NCBI GenBank assembly: GCA_038238555.1
Contig: JBBRXP010000264.1
Coordinates: 1 to 6,196, forward strand
DNA from: JANNXQ01 sp038238555
GTDB lineage: Bacteria > Verrucomicrobiota > Verrucomicrobiia > Chthoniobacterales > Chthoniobacteraceae
Direction: 5' to 3'
Length of the DNA: 6,196 nt
Under the pieces are notes generated by a model. It did no database searches, had not been told where the DNA came from, and saw nothing but the letters and a program-made list of their open reading frames with translations. Within the stretch, counting starts at the first letter, position 1; each line of letters opens with the position of its first letter. The translations under genes and the position numbers were made by a program. Below are positions 5,981 to 6,196 of the stretch, in pieces.

Positions 5981-6196
5981 TCAGCCCCCCGCCGCTGCGC
6001 GCTTCGCGCCATCGCGGCTCCCATGTCCGTTGCCGCTCGATGCAGCCATCGCCGTCGCCGGCTCTTTGGTCGTCGCCTCTTCGCGAATCGGCAGCGGCAC
6101 CGTGAACTGGATCGGCTCGCTCGCCACACCTTGCAGGTTCCCATTGACGGCCTGCACGATGATCTGCACCGTCTGCCCCGGTAATACTCCGGTGAT
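5981..6196 (-). CDS. C-terminal fragment of a protein with a fibronectin-III-like end; 5' part outside the window
   Basis: The minus-strand frame is open from the right edge to a TGA at 5983-5981, giving 71 residues. The in-frame GTG at 6169 lies within the conserved-looking part (PGQTVQIIVQAVNG), so it is not the start. The segment ITGVLPGQTVQIIVQAVNG followed by GVASEPIQFTVP has the alternating pattern and 'L-PG-T-..V-AVN-.G-.S-P' spacing of the last strands (E, F, G) of a fibronectin type III-like beta-sandwich. After it comes a low-complexity tail rich in Ala, Glu, Thr, Lys and Gly (REEATTKEPATAMAASSGNG), ending KRAAAGG. No cell-wall sorting, Por-type or PEP-CTERM signal is visible. The whole protein's role is unknown; FN3-like domains usually occur in extracellular binding or glycan-active proteins. 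It is in the same orientation as the SDR genes but 452 bases upstream, so it is probably a separate transcript. Confidence 0.6.
   Translation of the reverse strand: MTGVLPGQTVQIIVQAVNGNLQGVASEPIQFTVPLPIREEATTKEPATAMAASSGNGHGSRDGAKRAAAGG

Noticed and set aside
5710..6144. 144-residue minus-strand frame in the right spacer
   Set aside because: It overlaps the FN3-like gene end out of frame, is rich in Arg/Ala/Ser and runs through repeat-like DNA. No domain is recognisable.
1..6196. CRISPR array, tRNA, rRNA, transposase, integrase or phage genes
   Set aside because: I saw no regularly spaced repeats, no tRNA T-loop context, and no catalytic motifs of mobile-element proteins on either strand.

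Overview
The window looks like GC-rich chromosomal DNA from a bacterium of the Planctomycetes-Verrucomicrobia-Chlamydiae group. A soil or aquatic verrucomicrobium is my best guess. The main evidence is a large PSCyt1-DUF1549-DUF1553 (planctomycete-type cytochrome) protein, a family concentrated in Planctomycetes and Verrucomicrobia. Intergenic 'CTTTGCGC-TTTGCG' phrases and genes without clear Shine-Dalgarno sequences fit this but do not prove it. The assignment is inference; no rRNA or other marker gene is present.

Layout, left to right. (1) Positions 1-2957 (+): almost all of a PSCyt1/DUF1549/DUF1553 protein with two CxxCH haem-binding motifs; its 5' end lies outside the window. (2) Positions 2958-3543: a spacer between convergent genes. 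It holds an inverted repeat across the stop codon, a small hairpin, a 16-bp-period direct repeat, and a minus-strand ORF (3494-3096). That ORF starts with a convincing signal peptide and ends in an Ala/Arg/His-rich tail that looks like dispersed-repeat DNA. (3) Positions 5528-3544 (-): two extended short-chain dehydrogenase/reductase (SDR) genes of the nucleotide-sugar epimerase/dehydratase type. They overlap by four bases (ATGA) and surely form one transcription unit. (4) Positions 5529-5980: a gene-free spacer with a facing pair of CTTTGCGC-type repeat phrases and several short perfect hairpins. (5) Positions 6196-5981 (-): the C-terminal end of a gene running off the right edge. It ends in what looks like the last strands of a fibronectin-III-like beta-sandwich followed by a low-complexity tail.

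Functionally, the two SDR proteins probably carry out successive or related NAD(P)-dependent steps on a nucleotide sugar for surface polysaccharide or glycoconjugate synthesis; the exact sugar cannot be read from sequence. The cytochrome-domain protein is an exported protein of unknown biochemical role. The usual DUF1501 partner gene is not found downstream of it. I see no CRISPR array, tRNA, rRNA, transposase or phage gene. Most of the window is ordinary. The most interesting parts are the two spacers, which seem to carry dispersed repeat DNA, including one case where repeat DNA may have been captured as the C-terminus of a secreted-protein ORF.
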